DNA of 64,000 bases, from positions 4,536,001 through 4,600,000 of the forward strand of contig NZ_CP015612.1 of assembly GCF_002138415.1 (NCBI RefSeq). The letters run 5' to 3'. Shown here piece after piece: positions 17,487 through 26,098 of this stretch. The first letter of the stretch is position 1. Each line of letters begins with the position of its first letter. A program made the position numbers and the translations under genes. The DNA is from Stenotrophomonas maltophilia. Lineage in GTDB: Bacteria > Pseudomonadota > Gammaproteobacteria > Xanthomonadales > Xanthomonadaceae. A model generated the notes under the pieces. That model was not told the origin of the DNA, did no database searches, and saw only the letters and a program-made list of their open reading frames with translations.

Positions 17487-18208
17487 CACCGCTCTTCCAC
17501 CGCGGTGCGCTTGCTGCGGGTGATCAGCCAGGCCACGCCGCGCAGGTCACGAATGCCCACCAGCGCGCGGCCCAGGTTGTTGTACTTGGAGACGCCGGCG
17601 GTACGGTGGCGGTGGTTGACCGGCACGCTGGTGGTCTTCCAGCCGGCGCGCTGCATCAGCGCCGGCAGGTAGCGGTGCATGTGGTCGAAGTACGGCAGAT
17701 CGAGGAACGCACTGCGCTCGAACAGCTTGATGCCGCAGCCGGTGTCAGGCGTATCGTCGCGCAGCATGCGTGCACGGATGGCGTTGGCCCAGCGGCTGGC
17801 CCAGCGCTTGCTGCCGCTGTCCTGGCGGTTGACGCGCCAGCCGGCGAACAGCTTCACCTGCGCCTCGGCGGCGTCACGTGCGGCGAGCAGCTTGGGGATA
17901 TCGGCCGGATCGTTCTGGCCATCGCCATCCAGGGTGGCGATCCAGGCTGCACGCGCGTGCTTCACCCCGGTGCGCACCGCCGTGCTCTGCCCGCTCTGGT
18001 TCACGTGGTGCAAGACCCGCAGTTCCGGGGTGGTCGCCTTCAGCCCCTGCAGCACCGCCAGGGTGTCATCGCGCGAGTGATCATCGATGTAGACGATCTC
18101 GAACGGCAGCCGGCCACGCAGCGCAGCGGTGATTTCGGCGACCAGCGGGGCGACATTGTCGCGCTCGTTGAACACCGGGACGACGACGGAAAGCTCGGGT
18201 TGGCTCAT
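17486..18208 (-). CDS. GT2 glycosyltransferase, polyprenyl-phosphate sugar synthase type
   Basis: A 240-residue GT-A enzyme starting MSQPELSVVVPVFNERDNV. It has the DPM-like acceptor/donor motifs YIDDHSRDDT (near residue 42) and TLDGDGQNDPADIP (DxD-like, near residue 98), and a C-terminal RHRTAGVSKYN motif. The C-terminal transmembrane helices found in ArnC-type enzymes are absent; the tail ends TRSKRTAVEER. It probably transfers a sugar from a UDP-sugar to undecaprenyl phosphate. It is co-directional with the upstream epimerase (88-base gap) and coupled to the LAB_N gene. Confidence 0.85.
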   Translation of the reverse strand: MSQPELSVVVPVFNERDNVAPLVAEITAALRGRLPFEIVYIDDHSRDDTLAVLQGLKATTPELRVLHHVNQSGQSTAVRTGVKHARAAWIATLDGDGQNDPADIPKLLAARDAAEAQVKLFAGWRVNRQDSGSKRWASRWANAIRARMLRDDTPDTGCGIKLFERSAFLDLPYFDHMHRYLPALMQRAGWKTTSVPVNHRHRTAGVSKYNNLGRALVGIRDLRGVAWLITRSKRTAVEER

Positions 18209-18296
18209 AAGGCACTCGGCCAAGGGGGACAAAGACCGCGCATTCTCCGAAACCGAGGTTATCCGAAGATGAATCCGGCCGCGTGAGGATTGCGGC

Positions 18297-19262
18297 TCAG
18301 GCGCGGTCGCCAAAATACTCGCGGCACCACTGCACGACGGGGGGCAATCCCTCTTCGATCGGGGTCACCGCGTCGAAGCCGAATGCGTCATGGGCGCGCC
18401 GGGTATCGGCCATCGTGCGCACCATGTCGCCCGGCTGCATCGGCTTGTAGACCTTCTGCGCGGGGCGACCGGCGGCCTGCTCGATCACGCTGATGAAGCG
18501 CTCCAGCTCGACCGGCGTATGGTTGCCGAGGTTGAACACCCGGTGCGGTACCGGACCATCGGCCGGATGCGCGAGCGCGCCGAGAATACCGGACACGATG
18601 TCGGAGACATGTGTGAAGTCGCGCTGCATGCGGCCTTCGTTGAACACGTCGATCGGCCGCCCGGCCAGCACCGCGCGCGAGAAGAGCAACGGTGCCATGT
18701 CCGGCCGGCCCCACGGGCCATACACGGTGAAGAAGCGCAGGCCGGTGGCATGCAGGCCGTACAGCTGCGCGTAGGTGTAGGCCATCAGCTCGTTGGCCGC
18801 CTTGGTCGCCGCATACAGCGAGCGCGGCTGGTCCACGCGCTGGTCCTCGGAGAACGGCGGCGTGGCCGAATCACCGTAGACCGAGCTGCTGGAGGCATAC
18901 ACCAGGTGCTGCACGCCACGATGGCGGCACAGTTCGAGCATGTTGACGAAGCCGACCAGGTTGCTGTCGACGTAGGCGTGCGGATTTTCCAGCGAATAGC
19001 GCACACCGGCCTGCGCGGCCAGGTGGATCACCGCGGTCGGCTGCACTTCATCGAACAGCGCGGCAAGGCCCTCGCGGTCGGTCAGGTCCAGTGCGCGCAG
19101 GTCCAGGGTCGGGCACAGTGCGGCCACGCGGTCACGCTTGATCTGCGGGTCGTAGTAGTCGTTGAAGTTGTCCAGGCCGACCACGGGCTGGCCGGCCTCC
19201 AGCAGCGCGCGGGCGGTGTAGGCACCGATGAAGCCGGCAGCGCCGGTGAGCAGGATGGTCAT
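18297..19262 (-). CDS. UDP-glucuronate 4-epimerase-like NAD-dependent epimerase
   Basis: A 321-residue short-chain dehydrogenase/reductase. It has the NAD motif TGAAGFIG (residues 6-13), catalytic YAATK (near residue 145) with the preceding SSSSVYG, and the signature FTVYGPWGRPDMA that marks the UDP-glucuronate/UDP-galacturonate epimerase group. It likely converts UDP-GlcA to UDP-GalA. It heads a three-gene operon with GT2 and LAB_N, which fits production of a lipid-linked galacturonic acid for lipid A or LPS core decoration. That pathway assignment is inference. Confidence 0.85.
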   Translation of the reverse strand: MTILLTGAAGFIGAYTARALLEAGQPVVGLDNFNDYYDPQIKRDRVAALCPTLDLRALDLTDREGLAALFDEVQPTAVIHLAAQAGVRYSLENPHAYVDSNLVGFVNMLELCRHRGVQHLVYASSSSVYGDSATPPFSEDQRVDQPRSLYAATKAANELMAYTYAQLYGLHATGLRFFTVYGPWGRPDMAPLLFSRAVLAGRPIDVFNEGRMQRDFTHVSDIVSGILGALAHPADGPVPHRVFNLGNHTPVELERFISVIEQAAGRPAQKVYKPMQPGDMVRTMADTRRAHDAFGFDAVTPIEEGLPPVVQWCREYFGDRA

Positions 19263-19308
19263 GGCAGGGGCCCGGAAGCAGAAATTCAGGCCCCTGATGT
19301 TACCGGTC

Positions 19309-20049
19309 TCAGAACAAACCGAAACGCTTCCTGGCGACGTTGACCCGGTCCGGCTCGATCACATCGTTGATCTGTTTCGCATCGAAGCGGTCGAGCAGGA
19401 CGTCGTCGCCCTTCTTCAGCTTCAGGTCCATCTCTTCCGGATACAGCGGAACCAGGCTCATGAAGCTGATGATCTTGCCGTCGTCCAGTTCCAGCGTGGC
19501 GAAGTCCTCCGGGGTAGTCACCGGGGGCAGCACGATGGCGCCGTCGAAGCCCACGCCGGGCGCATAGGGCTCGCTGGGATGGCCGTTGGGAATGGTGTGG
19601 CCGAAACCCAGCCACGTGTCGTACTCGTGCGGCAGCCGCGCCATGCCCTTCAGCAGGCGCACCGGCCAGTAATTGCGTTCGTCCTCGAAGGCGTCCTGGG
19701 ACATCGGCCAGTCGGCCGGCAGGGTCACCATCAGCTCCATGTAGCGCGGCACATCCGCGTCCACGTCGGCGGGCACGGTCATCGGCAGGTCGCTCATGCC
19801 GGAGGTGACCAAGCGCAGGTACGGGCAGTGGTCATTGGCCGGCACCACGTGCACGTCAATGTGCACCAGGTCGGAAATGAGTTCGTGCAGGACCGTGGCG
19901 ATCGGTCCGAGATAGCGCTCGATATGGCCGCTGATCGCTTCGATGTGCTGCTCTTCGCCGATGGCGAGCACAAAGTCCTTTTCGCGCCGGTGCCTCAGTA
20001 TCTGGGTACCGTCCGGGCTGACGTCCTCGTACTCGTATTCGTTGCTCAT
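19309..20049 (-). CDS. Suppressor-of-fused (SUFU) domain protein
   Basis: A 246-residue acidic cytoplasmic protein starting MSNEYEYEDVSPDGTQILRH, with a strong AGGGAGAGGAC ribosome-binding site; the open frame extends 75 bases upstream without need. The segments HIDVHVVPANDHCPYLRLVT, RYMELMVTLPADWPM and YWPVRLLKGMARLPHEYDTW are characteristic of the bacterial SUFU family (PF05076). In bacteria many SUFU proteins are thought to act as immunity proteins to secreted toxins, but no toxin gene is adjacent here. It is flanked by the epimerase operon and parB on the same strand. Function unknown. Confidence 0.8.
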   Translation of the reverse strand: MSNEYEYEDVSPDGTQILRHRREKDFVLAIGEEQHIEAISGHIERYLGPIATVLHELISDLVHIDVHVVPANDHCPYLRLVTSGMSDLPMTVPADVDADVPRYMELMVTLPADWPMSQDAFEDERNYWPVRLLKGMARLPHEYDTWLGFGHTIPNGHPSEPYAPGVGFDGAIVLPPVTTPEDFATLELDDGKIISFMSLVPLYPEEMDLKLKKGDDVLLDRFDAKQINDVIEPDRVNVARKRFGLF

Positions 20050-20173
20050 GTCCTCTCCCTGGATGGGCCACGGGCCGGAGAGCAGTGCATCCCCCGGCGC
20101 GCGCGGCGGTGCGTTCCCTGTCAATTACAGGACGCGGCAGGAACAGGCCGCCCCCCCTGTCTTTGCGCCGGGC

Positions 20174-21097
20174 TCAGCCCTGGCGCGTACGCAGCTTTTC
20201 CAGCACACCGTCCAGGGTATCCAGGTCGGTGTAATGGATGATCAGCTTGCCCTTGCCACCGCGGCCGTGGCTGATCGCCACCTTGGCCCCCAGCGATTCG
20301 GACAGCTCGGTTTCCAGCGAGGCGATGTCGGCCTGCTGCACCTTCGGCGCGGCCACCGGGCGATTGCTGGGCACCTTGCCGGCGGCGAAGGCCTGCGCAC
20401 GGCGCTCGACCTCGCGCACCGACCAGCCTTCGTCGGCCGCTTCCTGCGCCAGCTTGCCGGCCAGTTCGGGGGCCAGGGTCAGCAGCGCACGGGCGTGGCC
20501 CATTTCCAGGCGGCGGGTTTCCAGCAGCAGGCGGATCGCCACCGGCAGCTCCAGCAGGCGCAGCAGGTTGGACACCGCCGCGCGCGAGCGGCCGACGGCC
20601 TCGGCGGCCTCGGCATGGGTCAGGGTGAATTCGCTGATCAGGCGCTGCAGCGCCTCGGCTTCTTCCAGCGGGTTGAGGTCTTCGCGCTGGATGTTCTCGA
20701 TCAGCGCCATCGCGATGACGGTGCGGTCTTCCAGCTCGCGCACCACCACCGGCACTTCGTCCAGGCCGGCCAGCTGCGAGGCGCGCCAGCGGCGTTCACC
20801 GGCGACGATTTCGTAGTTGCCTGCCGGCAGCTGGCGCACCAGGATCGGCTGGATCACGCCCTGCGACTTGATCGAGTCGGCCAGCTCGGACAGCTTGCCC
20901 TCGTCCATCTCGCGGCGCGGCTGGTACTTGCCCGGCTGCAGCTGGCCCACGGCCAGCTTGCGCAGCACTTCACCCGGCAGCGGCTCGATCACCGCGGTGG
21001 TGGCCTGCACCTGGCTGACCGCCCCCTTGGGACCCAGCAGCGCATCCAGGCCACGGCCGAGGCCTCGCTTCTTGGCTGCCGGCTTGCTGCTGGTCAT
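20174..21097 (-). CDS. parB: Chromosome-partitioning protein ParB
   Basis: A 307-residue CTP-dependent DNA clamp that loads at parS centromere sites. It starts MTSSKPAAKKRGLGRGLDALLG, the usual ParB N-terminal ParA-stimulating segment. The CTP-binding boxes are present (SIKSQGVIQPILVRQ, then GERRWRASQLAG near residue 100, and ENIQREDLNPLEEA). A helix-turn-helix (LTHAEAAEAVGRSRAAVSNL) and C-terminal dimer domain follow. Its ATG overlaps the parA stop in a TGATG junction. No complete parS was recognised in the window. Confidence 0.96.
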   Translation of the reverse strand: MTSSKPAAKKRGLGRGLDALLGPKGAVSQVQATTAVIEPLPGEVLRKLAVGQLQPGKYQPRREMDEGKLSELADSIKSQGVIQPILVRQLPAGNYEIVAGERRWRASQLAGLDEVPVVVRELEDRTVIAMALIENIQREDLNPLEEAEALQRLISEFTLTHAEAAEAVGRSRAAVSNLLRLLELPVAIRLLLETRRLEMGHARALLTLAPELAGKLAQEAADEGWSVREVERRAQAFAAGKVPSNRPVAAPKVQQADIASLETELSESLGAKVAISHGRGGKGKLIIHYTDLDTLDGVLEKLRTRQG

Positions 21098-21894
21098 CAG
21101 ACGGTCTCCACGGCCTTGGCGGCCTTGTTGCGTTCGTTGTTGCGGCGGATGATCTCGCCGGCCAGGCCCAGGTAGGCCACGCCACCGCGCGAGGCGCGGT
21201 CGTAGCCGACGATGCTCTGGCCATGGCTGGGCGCCTCGGCCAGGCGCACGTTGCGCGGCACGATGGTGCGGAACACGCGGTCGCCGAAGTGCTCGGTGAG
21301 CTCGGCCGAGACCGCGTTGGCCAGGTTGTTGCGCACATCGAACATGGTGCGCAGCACGCCTTCGATCTCCAGCGCCGGGTTCAGACTGGTGCGCAGCGCC
21401 TCGATGGTCTCCACCAGCGCGCTCAGGCCTTCCAGCGCGTAGTACTCGCACTGCATCGGCACGATCACCGAGTCGGCGGCGGCCAGCGCGTTGAGCGTCA
21501 GCAGCGACAGCGCCGGCGGGCAGTCGATCAGGATGTAGTCGTACTCGTCGCGGATCGGCGCCAGCGCGCGCTTGAGGCGCTGCTCGCGCTCGCTCTGGCC
21601 CATCAGCTGGATCTCGGCGGCGGTCAAGTCGATGTTGCCGGGCAGCAGGTCATAGCCTTCGGCGGTCTGCACGCGTACATCGACGGCGCTGGACTCGCCC
21701 AGCAGCAGATCGTAGGTGGAGGAGACCAGCTCACGCTTGTCCACGCCACTGCCCATGGTCGCGTTGCCCTGCGAATCCAGGTCGACCAACAGCACGCGCT
21801 TGGGTGCGTTGGCCAGGGAAGCGGCCAGGTTGACGGCGGTCGTGGTCTTGCCGACGCCACCCTTCTGGTTGGCGATGGCGATGATGCGGGCCAT
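21097..21894 (-). CDS. parA: Chromosome-partitioning ATPase ParA (Soj)
   Basis: A 265-residue deviant-Walker ATPase. It starts MARIIAIANQKGGVGKTTTA with the KGGVGKTTT P-loop including the signature lysine, and has LVDLDSQGNAT (Walker A' region) and YILIDCPPALSLLTLNAL (Walker B). It lacks the N-terminal DNA-binding domain of plasmid P1-type ParA, so it is the chromosomal Soj type. The upstream in-frame ATG at 21987 would add unrelated sequence. It works with ParB in origin segregation and is coupled to it. Confidence 0.96.
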   Translation of the reverse strand: MARIIAIANQKGGVGKTTTAVNLAASLANAPKRVLLVDLDSQGNATMGSGVDKRELVSSTYDLLLGESSAVDVRVQTAEGYDLLPGNIDLTAAEIQLMGQSEREQRLKRALAPIRDEYDYILIDCPPALSLLTLNALAAADSVIVPMQCEYYALEGLSALVETIEALRTSLNPALEIEGVLRTMFDVRNNLANAVSAELTEHFGDRVFRTIVPRNVRLAEAPSHGQSIVGYDRASRGGVAYLGLAGEIIRRNNERNKAAKAVETV

Positions 21895-22006
21895 GCGGGT
21901 GTGCCTCGTCGACGTGTGCTGGGACCGGTCATTATGCGTACAACCGGCCCCTTGCGGAAATCGTGAATCGCCAACCCGTTGTTCCACAAGGGGCTGGCGG
22001 CGGGAA

Positions 22007-22645
22007 TCAGGGACCTGTAACGGTGACCAGGTGGCGTTCGCCGGCCAGGCCAGGCACGCTCAGCGGGGTCACCTCACGCACCTGCCAGCCATCCGGCAGG
22101 TCCGCGATCTCTTCATGCGGGTAGACGCCCTTCATGGCCAGCAGTACGCCGCCGGGGCGCAGCAGGTGGCCACCGACGCGGACGATCCCCGCCAGGGTGT
22201 CCATCGCGCGCGCGGTCAGCTGGTCGTAGCGGCCGGCCTCGTCCAGCGCCTCGGCGCGCGATTCGGCCACGCGGGCGTTGCCCAGGCCGAGCTGGCGCAC
22301 GGCCTCGCGCATGAAGCGCGCCTTTTTGCCGTTGCTTTCCACCAGGGTGACCTGCAGGCCCGGGCAGGCGATCGCCAGCGGGATGCCGGGCAAGCCGGGG
22401 CCGGTACCGAGGTCGGCCAGGCTGCCATCAGCCACGAACGGCTGCATCGCCAGCGAGTCGAGCAGGTGGCGGGTGACCATCTCCTGCGGATCGCGGATGG
22501 CGGTGAGGTTGTAGGTGCCGTTCCAGCGGTGCAGCAGGGCCAGGTAGCGCAGCAGCGGCGGCGCCAGCGCGGCGTCCAGGCCCATGCTGGCCAGGCCCTG
22601 TTCCAGCGTGGCAGCCACGCTGGCGGGAAGTGGGTGTTCGCTCAT
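22007..22645 (-). CDS. rsmG: 16S rRNA (guanine-527-N7) methyltransferase RsmG
   Basis: A 212-residue SAM-dependent methyltransferase (GidB). [20 protein letters not shown] (near residue 53) and the SAM-binding [20 protein letters not shown] (near residue 80) are the RsmG signature. It methylates G527 of 16S rRNA. It lies upstream of parA-parB on the same strand (112-base gap), an arrangement widely conserved near the chromosome origin. Confidence 0.95.
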   Translation of the reverse strand: MSEHPLPASVAATLEQGLASMGLDAALAPPLLRYLALLHRWNGTYNLTAIRDPQEMVTRHLLDSLAMQPFVADGSLADLGTGPGLPGIPLAIACPGLQVTLVESNGKKARFMREAVRQLGLGNARVAESRAEALDEAGRYDQLTARAMDTLAGIVRVGGHLLRPGGVLLAMKGVYPHEEIADLPDGWQVREVTPLSVPGLAGERHLVTVTGP

Positions 22646-22684
22646 GCCGACATTATCGCCGGTTTTGCGCGCTGATTCCCCGCT

Positions 22685-23284
22685 TCAGTGTGGATACCAG
22701 GCCAATGCCGCACGGAACTGGCCGGTGGCCTGCCATTCGTGCAGGTGCCAGCGCGCGGCCTCGCCCAGTTCCGGGTCGCACCAGCGCAGGTGCAGGGCGC
22801 CATCGGCCCCCGGCGCCAGCTGCAGGCGGTGCAGGCCGAACGAGATGCCCTGCCCGTGCGCCTTCAGCATCGCTTCCTTGGCGCACCACACGCGGAAGAA
22901 CCAGTGCTCGCGCCCGGCCTCGTCCAGGCTTTCCAGCCAGGCCACTTCCTCGGGGTGGAAGAAACGCTGCACGATCTCCAGCAGACGGGCCCGCGGCCGC
23001 AGCAGCTCCAGGTCCACGCCCAGCCGCACGCCTTCGCCCAGCGCCACCAGCAGCACCTCGCCGCTGTGGCTCCAGCCGGTGCCGTAGTGGGCCAGCGCAC
23101 CGCTCAGCTCCGGCCGGCCCTTGTCATCACGGACCAGTGGCAGCGTCTCCGGGTCGGCGCCCAGCGCCTGCGCCAGCACCTGCCGCGCCTGCGGTTCGCC
23201 GCGCTGGCCCGGCACGTGCGGGCGCCGCCAAACCGTCACCGGACCGAAACGCCACGGGCCATCGAGGGTGGCTGGCAGGCTCAT
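22685..23284 (-). CDS. 4'-phosphopantetheinyl transferase (Sfp/AcpT type)
   Basis: About 199 residues from MSLPATLDGPWRFGPVTVWR; an alternative start at 23311 adds nine residues. The PPTase signature is present: LGVDLELLRPR (the GVD metal-binding motif, near residue 98) and WCAKEAMLKAHG (WxxKEAxxK, near residue 143). It transfers phosphopantetheine from CoA to carrier-protein serines. No polyketide or peptide synthase is adjacent, so it probably serves carrier proteins encoded elsewhere. Confidence 0.88.
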   Translation of the reverse strand: MSLPATLDGPWRFGPVTVWRRPHVPGQRGEPQARQVLAQALGADPETLPLVRDDKGRPELSGALAHYGTGWSHSGEVLLVALGEGVRLGVDLELLRPRARLLEIVQRFFHPEEVAWLESLDEAGREHWFFRVWCAKEAMLKAHGQGISFGLHRLQLAPGADGALHLRWCDPELGEAARWHLHEWQATGQFRAALAWYPH

Positions 23285-23368
23285 CCGCACGCGCCCGTCA
23301 CGCAATTCCACGACGGGTTCACGGCCATGCGCGTCAACTGGTCACAGTTCCCCACCGGAGGTTCGATC

Positions 23369-23620
23369 ATGGGCATCATCATCTGGCTGATCGTCGGCGG
23401 CATCGTAGGCTGGCTGGCCAGCATCATCATGAAGCGCGATGCCCAGCAGGGCATCATCCTCAACATCGTGGTCGGCATCGTCGGCGCGCTGATTTCCGGC
23501 TGGCTGTTCGGCGGCGGCATCAACGAAGCGATCACCATCCGCACCTTCCTGTTCTCGCTGATCGGTGCGGTGATTCTGCTGGCGATTGTCAACCTGTTCA
23601 CCCGCAAGAGCATACGCTGA
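23369..23620 (+). CDS. GlsB/YeaQ/YmgE-family small membrane protein
   Basis: An 83-residue protein, almost entirely three hydrophobic helices: IIIWLIVGGIVGWLASIIMK, the NIVVGIVGALISGWLFGG region, and FLFSLIGAVILLAIVNLF. The GG-I-x-GW-A pattern and NIVVGIVGA repeat are the Transgly_assoc/GlsB signature. CCGGAGG gives a strong ribosome-binding site and fixes the start at 23369, although the open frame runs far upstream antisense to the PPTase gene. The family is associated with general stress responses. Confidence 0.9.
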   Translation: MGIIIWLIVGGIVGWLASIIMKRDAQQGIILNIVVGIVGALISGWLFGGGINEAITIRTFLFSLIGAVILLAIVNLFTRKSIR

Positions 23621-23630
23621 CGCGGCAGTC

Positions 23631-23650
23631 GTGCCGGCCGCTGGCCGGCA
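23631..23650. repeat. SMAG palindrome after the GlsB-like gene
   Basis: GTGCCGGCCGCTGGCCGGCA, a SMAG core lacking the usual GTA head, 10 bases after the stop codon. Confidence 0.85.
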
Positions 23651-23663
23651 GATGTTTCAGGAC

Positions 23664-23685
23664 GGGCCCGGCAATCGCCGGGCCC
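23664..23685. terminator. Candidate bidirectional hairpin between convergent glsB-like and xthA
   Basis: A perfect 9-bp stem, GGGCCCGGC/GCCGGGCCC, with an AATC loop, between convergent genes and 8 bases from the xthA stop. There is no strong T-run, so termination is uncertain. Confidence 0.45.
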
Positions 23686-23692
23686 CGTTCGT

Positions 23693-24460
23693 TCAACCCA
23701 ACTGCACCCATGCCGGCGCGTGGTCACTCGGCCGTTCCCAGGTACGCGGCTCGCGGTCGATGCCCGAGGCCACCGCGCGGACCTTCAGCGCATCTGAGAC
23801 CAGGGTCAGGTCGATGCGCAGGCCCAGGTTGCGGCGGAAGCCGGCGGCACGGTAATCCCACCAGCTGAAGGTGCCCGCCTCGTCGTTGTGCAGGCGGAAG
23901 CCATCGTGCAGGCCCAGCTGCAGCAGCTTGTTGAGCGCGCCGCGCTCGGCGGTGGAGGTCAGGATGTGGTTTTCGTTCCACACCTCCGGGTCGTGCACAT
24001 CGCGCGCGTCCGGGGCGATGTTGAAATCGCCCATCACGATCAGCTTCGGGTGCCGCTGCAGTTCTTCGGCGATCCAGGCATGCACCGCCTCCAGCCAGCG
24101 CAGCTTGTACTCGTACTTGTCGGTGCCGATGTCCTGGCCGTTGACCACGTACAGGTTGATCACCCGCAGGTCGCCGAAGGTGCCGGCGATAACGCGCTTC
24201 TGCTCGTCCTCGAAGCCGGGAATGCCGATCTGCACGTCCTGCGCCGGCTCACGCGACAGCAGCGCCACGCCGTTGTAGGTCTTCTGGCCGGCGAACACGC
24301 TGCGGTAGCCCGCGCCGATCAGCGCCGAATCGGGGAACTTGTGGTCCTCCAGCTTGGTTTCCTGGATGCCGACGATGTCCGGGCCGAACGCCTTGAGCCA
24401 CTGCTCCAGGTGCGGCAGGCGGACATTGAGCGAATTGACGTTCCACGAGGCGATCTTCAT
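23693..24460 (-). CDS. xthA: Exodeoxyribonuclease III / AP endonuclease
   Basis: A 255-residue endonuclease/exonuclease/phosphatase-fold enzyme starting MKIASWNVNSLNVRLPHL. Catalytic motifs follow in order: IQETKLED (Glu, near residue 33), NLYVVNGQ, GDFNIAPDARDV (Asp/Asn, near residue 150), IDLTLVS, and the C-terminal PSDHAP (Asp-His). It cleaves abasic sites in base-excision repair. A start three codons earlier (MAPMKI) is possible. Confidence 0.93.
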   Translation of the reverse strand: MKIASWNVNSLNVRLPHLEQWLKAFGPDIVGIQETKLEDHKFPDSALIGAGYRSVFAGQKTYNGVALLSREPAQDVQIGIPGFEDEQKRVIAGTFGDLRVINLYVVNGQDIGTDKYEYKLRWLEAVHAWIAEELQRHPKLIVMGDFNIAPDARDVHDPEVWNENHILTSTAERGALNKLLQLGLHDGFRLHNDEAGTFSWWDYRAAGFRRNLGLRIDLTLVSDALKVRAVASGIDREPRTWERPSDHAPAWVQLG

Positions 24461-24492
24461 GGGGGCCATTCTACCCGGCCCAGGTTTGGTAG

Positions 24493-24659
24493 ACGCCAAC
24501 CTTGGTTGGCGTATGGGGTTCACGCGTGCCAACCAAGGTTGGCACCCACCGGAAGGGGCCGCGCGGGTTGGCACCTACCGGGTAGTGCCGGCCGCTGGCC
24601 GGCAACCCCATGAACCGTCGGCAAGACCCTCCAGTTGCCGGCCAGCGGCCGGCACTACC
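24493..24659. repeat. Composite of CCAACC palindromes and an inverted SMAG pair; the last one carries the ALDH stop
   Basis: Palindromes ACGCCAACCTTGGTTGGCGT (24493-24512) and GTGCCAACCAAGGTTGGCAC (24526-24545) are followed by a direct SMAG (24582-24604) and an inverted SMAG (24636-24659). On the minus strand the GTAG head of the last one provides the TAG stop of the aldehyde dehydrogenase gene (24655-24657). Confidence 0.85.
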
Positions 24660-26064
24660 GCAAGAGGAACTTCAACAACCCCGCAATCTTCGAATACGGC
24701 GGCCGCAGCCGGTCGCTGGCCGCCCAGCGCGACTGCCACAGCACCGGCAGCCGCTTGCTCATCGCATCGAACCCGGCCCGGCCGTGGTACGCCCCCATGC
24801 CGCTGGCCCCCACCCCGCCGAACGGCAGGCCATCGGCCGCGAAATGCAGCAGCGTGTCGTTGACCGTCACCCCGCCCGCCACGACCTGGGCGAGGATGCG
24901 CTCCACCGTCGCCGTGTCGTGGCTGAAGGGATACAGCGCCAGCGGCCGGTCGCGCGACAGCACGTCAGCCAGCGCAGCCTCCAGGTCCGGGTACGCCCGC
25001 ACCGGCAGGATCGGCCCGAAGATCTCCTCGCGCATCAGGTCCAGGTCGTCCGGCGGGTCCAGCACCACAGTGGGCACCAGCAGCCGCTCACGATCAGCGC
25101 GCGCATCGTCCACCTGCGCCAGCGGAATCACCGGCACGCCGCGTTCGCGCGCCTGCGCCAGGTAGCCCTGCAGGCGCCGGTACTGGCCTTCGTTGATGAT
25201 GCGCGTGTAATCGTCGGCATCGCTGAAGTCGCCGTAGCGCTCGCGTACCTGCTGCTGCAACGCCTGCACGAACTCACGCTGGCGCGCGGTGTCGATCAGC
25301 ACGTAATCCGGCGCGATGCAGGTCTGGCCGGCGTTGAACCACTTGCCGGTGGCCAGCCGCGCGGCGGCTTTGTCCAGCGGGAAGTCGCGGCAGACGATGG
25401 CCGGCGACTTGCCGCCCAGTTCCAGCGTGACCGGCACCAGATGCTCGGCGGCCGCTGCCATCACCTTGCGGCCCACGGCCGTCGAGCCGGTGAACAGCAG
25501 ATGGTCCAGCGGCAGCGACGACACCGCTGCGGCCACGTCCGCCCCACCCTGCACCACCGCCACCCGATCGGGCGGGAACACGCTGGCCAGCAGATCGGCC
25601 AGGAACGCACTGGTGCGCGGCGTGTGTTCGGAGGGCTTCAGCAGTACGTGGTTGCCGGCGGCGATGGCGGTGGCCAGCGGCACCAATGCCAGCGTGACCG
25701 GGTAGTTCCAGGGGGAGATCACCCCGACCACCCCCAGTGGCGTCGGCCGCAGTTGCGCGCGCGCCGGCCACAGCCGCCAGCCGGCACCGACCCGCTGCGG
25801 CTTCGACCAGCGCCGCAGGTGACGGCGCAGGTGGTCGATGGCCGACAGCACGCTCATGCCATCGGCCAGCTTCGATTCGGTGTGGGCGCGGTGGCCGAAG
25901 TCCTCGGCGATGGCCTCGGCCATTTCGTCCAGGCGCGGCTTCAGCGCCTCGCGCAGGCGGCGCAGGTCATTCTCGCGCTGGTCGAGCGTGGGGCGCTGCG
26001 CCTGCCAGGTGCTGCGCAGGGTGTGCAGGATGGCGGGGAGGTCTGCCGGCGTGGTGGTGGTCAT
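24655..26064 (-). CDS. Coniferyl aldehyde dehydrogenase-like NAD(P)-dependent aldehyde dehydrogenase
   Basis: A 469-residue aldehyde dehydrogenase. NAD-fold motifs are VISPWNYPVTLALVPLATAI (near residue 115) and FTGSTAVGRKV; ELGGKSPAIV holds the general-base Glu, and GQTCIAPDY the catalytic Cys (near residue 255). The C-terminal end, without a transmembrane anchor, and the YNYP-type substrate region are like bacterial coniferyl aldehyde dehydrogenases (CalB), but the substrate cannot be fixed from sequence. MTTTTPADLPAIL at 26064 is the preferred start. The TAG stop is contributed by an inserted SMAG repeat, and the last residue is the CGG-encoded Arg. Confidence 0.85.
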   Translation of the reverse strand: MTTTTPADLPAILHTLRSTWQAQRPTLDQRENDLRRLREALKPRLDEMAEAIAEDFGHRAHTESKLADGMSVLSAIDHLRRHLRRWSKPQRVGAGWRLWPARAQLRPTPLGVVGVISPWNYPVTLALVPLATAIAAGNHVLLKPSEHTPRTSAFLADLLASVFPPDRVAVVQGGADVAAAVSSLPLDHLLFTGSTAVGRKVMAAAAEHLVPVTLELGGKSPAIVCRDFPLDKAAARLATGKWFNAGQTCIAPDYVLIDTARQREFVQALQQQVRERYGDFSDADDYTRIINEGQYRRLQGYLAQARERGVPVIPLAQVDDARADRERLLVPTVVLDPPDDLDLMREEIFGPILPVRAYPDLEAALADVLSRDRPLALYPFSHDTATVERILAQVVAGGVTVNDTLLHFAADGLPFGGVGASGMGAYHGRAGFDAMSKRLPVLWQSRWAASDRLRPPYSKIAGLLKFLLR

Positions 26065-26098
26065 GAGCCGACTATACGGGGTGCTGCGCAACGCAATG

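Noticed and set aside
20174..21451. A long start for parB reaching back into parA
   Set aside because: The upstream part is another frame of parA; the TGATG junction and the MTSSKPAAKKRGLGRG start define the gene.
21960..22000. Possible parS near parA (GTTGTTCCAC)
   Set aside because: Only one half of the expected palindrome is present; no complete TGTTCCACGTGGAACA-like site was found by eye.
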